From positions 1 to 64,000 of the forward strand of contig RWJK01001528.1 of NCBI GenBank assembly GCA_004335835.1: a stretch of 64,000 bases of DNA, read 5' to 3'. The translations under genes were made by a program, and so were the position numbers. The DNA comes from Scenedesmus sp. ARA3. Its lineage: Eukaryota; Chlorophyta; Chlorophyceae; Sphaeropleales; Scenedesmaceae. The notes under the pieces were generated by a model that worked only from the letters and a program-made list of their open reading frames with translations, was not told the DNA's origin and ran no database searches. Below, in pieces: positions 63,643-64,000 of the stretch (position 1 is its first letter; the number at the start of each line of letters is the position of its first letter).

Positions 63643-64000
63643 TTATCGCCTGCCGACCTCGAAGTCGACGTTGGCGTTGGTCCCAAGGGCCACGTTCTGG
63701 CTGCGCGCCGCAGACCAGCGTGTAGCTGCCACATAGCTCAGCTGGTCAGAGGCACTGCCTGCAACACCGTAGCACACAATGGGCAAGGTTTCTGCAGACA
63801 GTTGACATGTGTGCTACGATTGAAGATTACATGGTGTTCTTGAGGGAGCCTGGATCGGCCCCAGGGTGTCCGCACAAGCCGTTGTATCTCCCGGTCATCA
63901 CAGGTAGTTGCTTCTACAGCAGTAATGGCTGCGAATGAAGGGCGTTCACCCACCTATCGTGCCGTTCCTGCTGAGCACCGTGCCTGCATTGCCGCTCCTC
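63643..64000 (-). CDS. Unidentified gene, last two exons, 5' partial
   Basis: complement(join(63643..63758, 63954..>64000)). The donor GATAG|GTGGGT at 63953 and acceptor TTGCAG at 63759 join in phase 1. They give a continuous C-terminus: AGTVLSRNGTIG, then DQLSYVAATRWSAARSQN and VALGTNANVDFEVGRR with TAA. The alternating polar/hydrophobic pattern suggests beta strands. No family recognised. Confidence 0.4.

Noticed and set aside
63731..63800. tRNA-like A box (TAGCTCAGCTGG)
   Set aside because: No B box (GGTTCRA) or cloverleaf follows at the right distance, and the stretch overlaps a phase-consistent minus-strand exon.

Overview
The window looks like nuclear DNA of a green alga, probably a chlorophycean (Scenedesmus/Tetradesmus-like by inference only). 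It has intron-dense GT-AG genes, long (CTG)n tracts just before 3' splice sites, poly-Gln and poly-Ala runs inside proteins, TGTAA motifs of the algal polyadenylation type, and plastid and mitochondrial housekeeping genes next to a receptor-like kinase. No bacterial, phage or organelle-genome features were seen. Two runs of N mark assembly gaps (19092-19158 and 62054-62134), both inside tandem repeats.

Layout. 1-3411 (+): 3' part of glutamine-hydrolysing asparagine synthetase. 4995-10367 (+): an Lhcb7-type chlorophyll a/b protein. 11342-15744 (+): succinate dehydrogenase iron-sulphur subunit. 17526-24898 (-): ten-exon secreted protein that I cannot name. 25715-31014 (-): plastid delta-aminolevulinate dehydratase. 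33298-42001 (+): single-pass receptor-like TKL kinase. 42002-45700: no convincing gene. 45701-55497 (+): very large Gln/Ala-rich protein resembling the telomere/replication-timing factor RIF1. 56024-57845 and 59524-61422 (+): tandem DEDDh-exonuclease-like paralogues, separated by a broken copy of the RIF1 3' end. 63643-64000 (-): 3' end of an unidentified gene.

The gene models were assembled by hand from conserved protein blocks and splice sites. Codon phase closes across every intron in the six best models (asparagine synthetase, Lhcb7, SDHB, the unknown protein, ALAD and the kinase). The RIF1-like model has one unexplained 1-nt frame change near 50.5-50.7 kb.

The most striking property is shared by nearly every intron: degenerate partial copies of the neighbouring exon. 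They follow a rule. Copies of an exon's 5' part, with its acceptor, lie upstream of the real exon; copies of its 3' part, with its donor, lie downstream. This fits repeated tandem duplication across splice junctions. Such copies could be tolerated because each carries only one splice site. At some loci the copies make plausible alternative exons, such as two extra terminal exons in the kinase.

The genes do not form one pathway. ALAD (tetrapyrrole supply) and Lhcb7 (chlorophyll binding) both serve photosynthesis, SDHB serves respiration and asparagine synthetase serves nitrogen storage.
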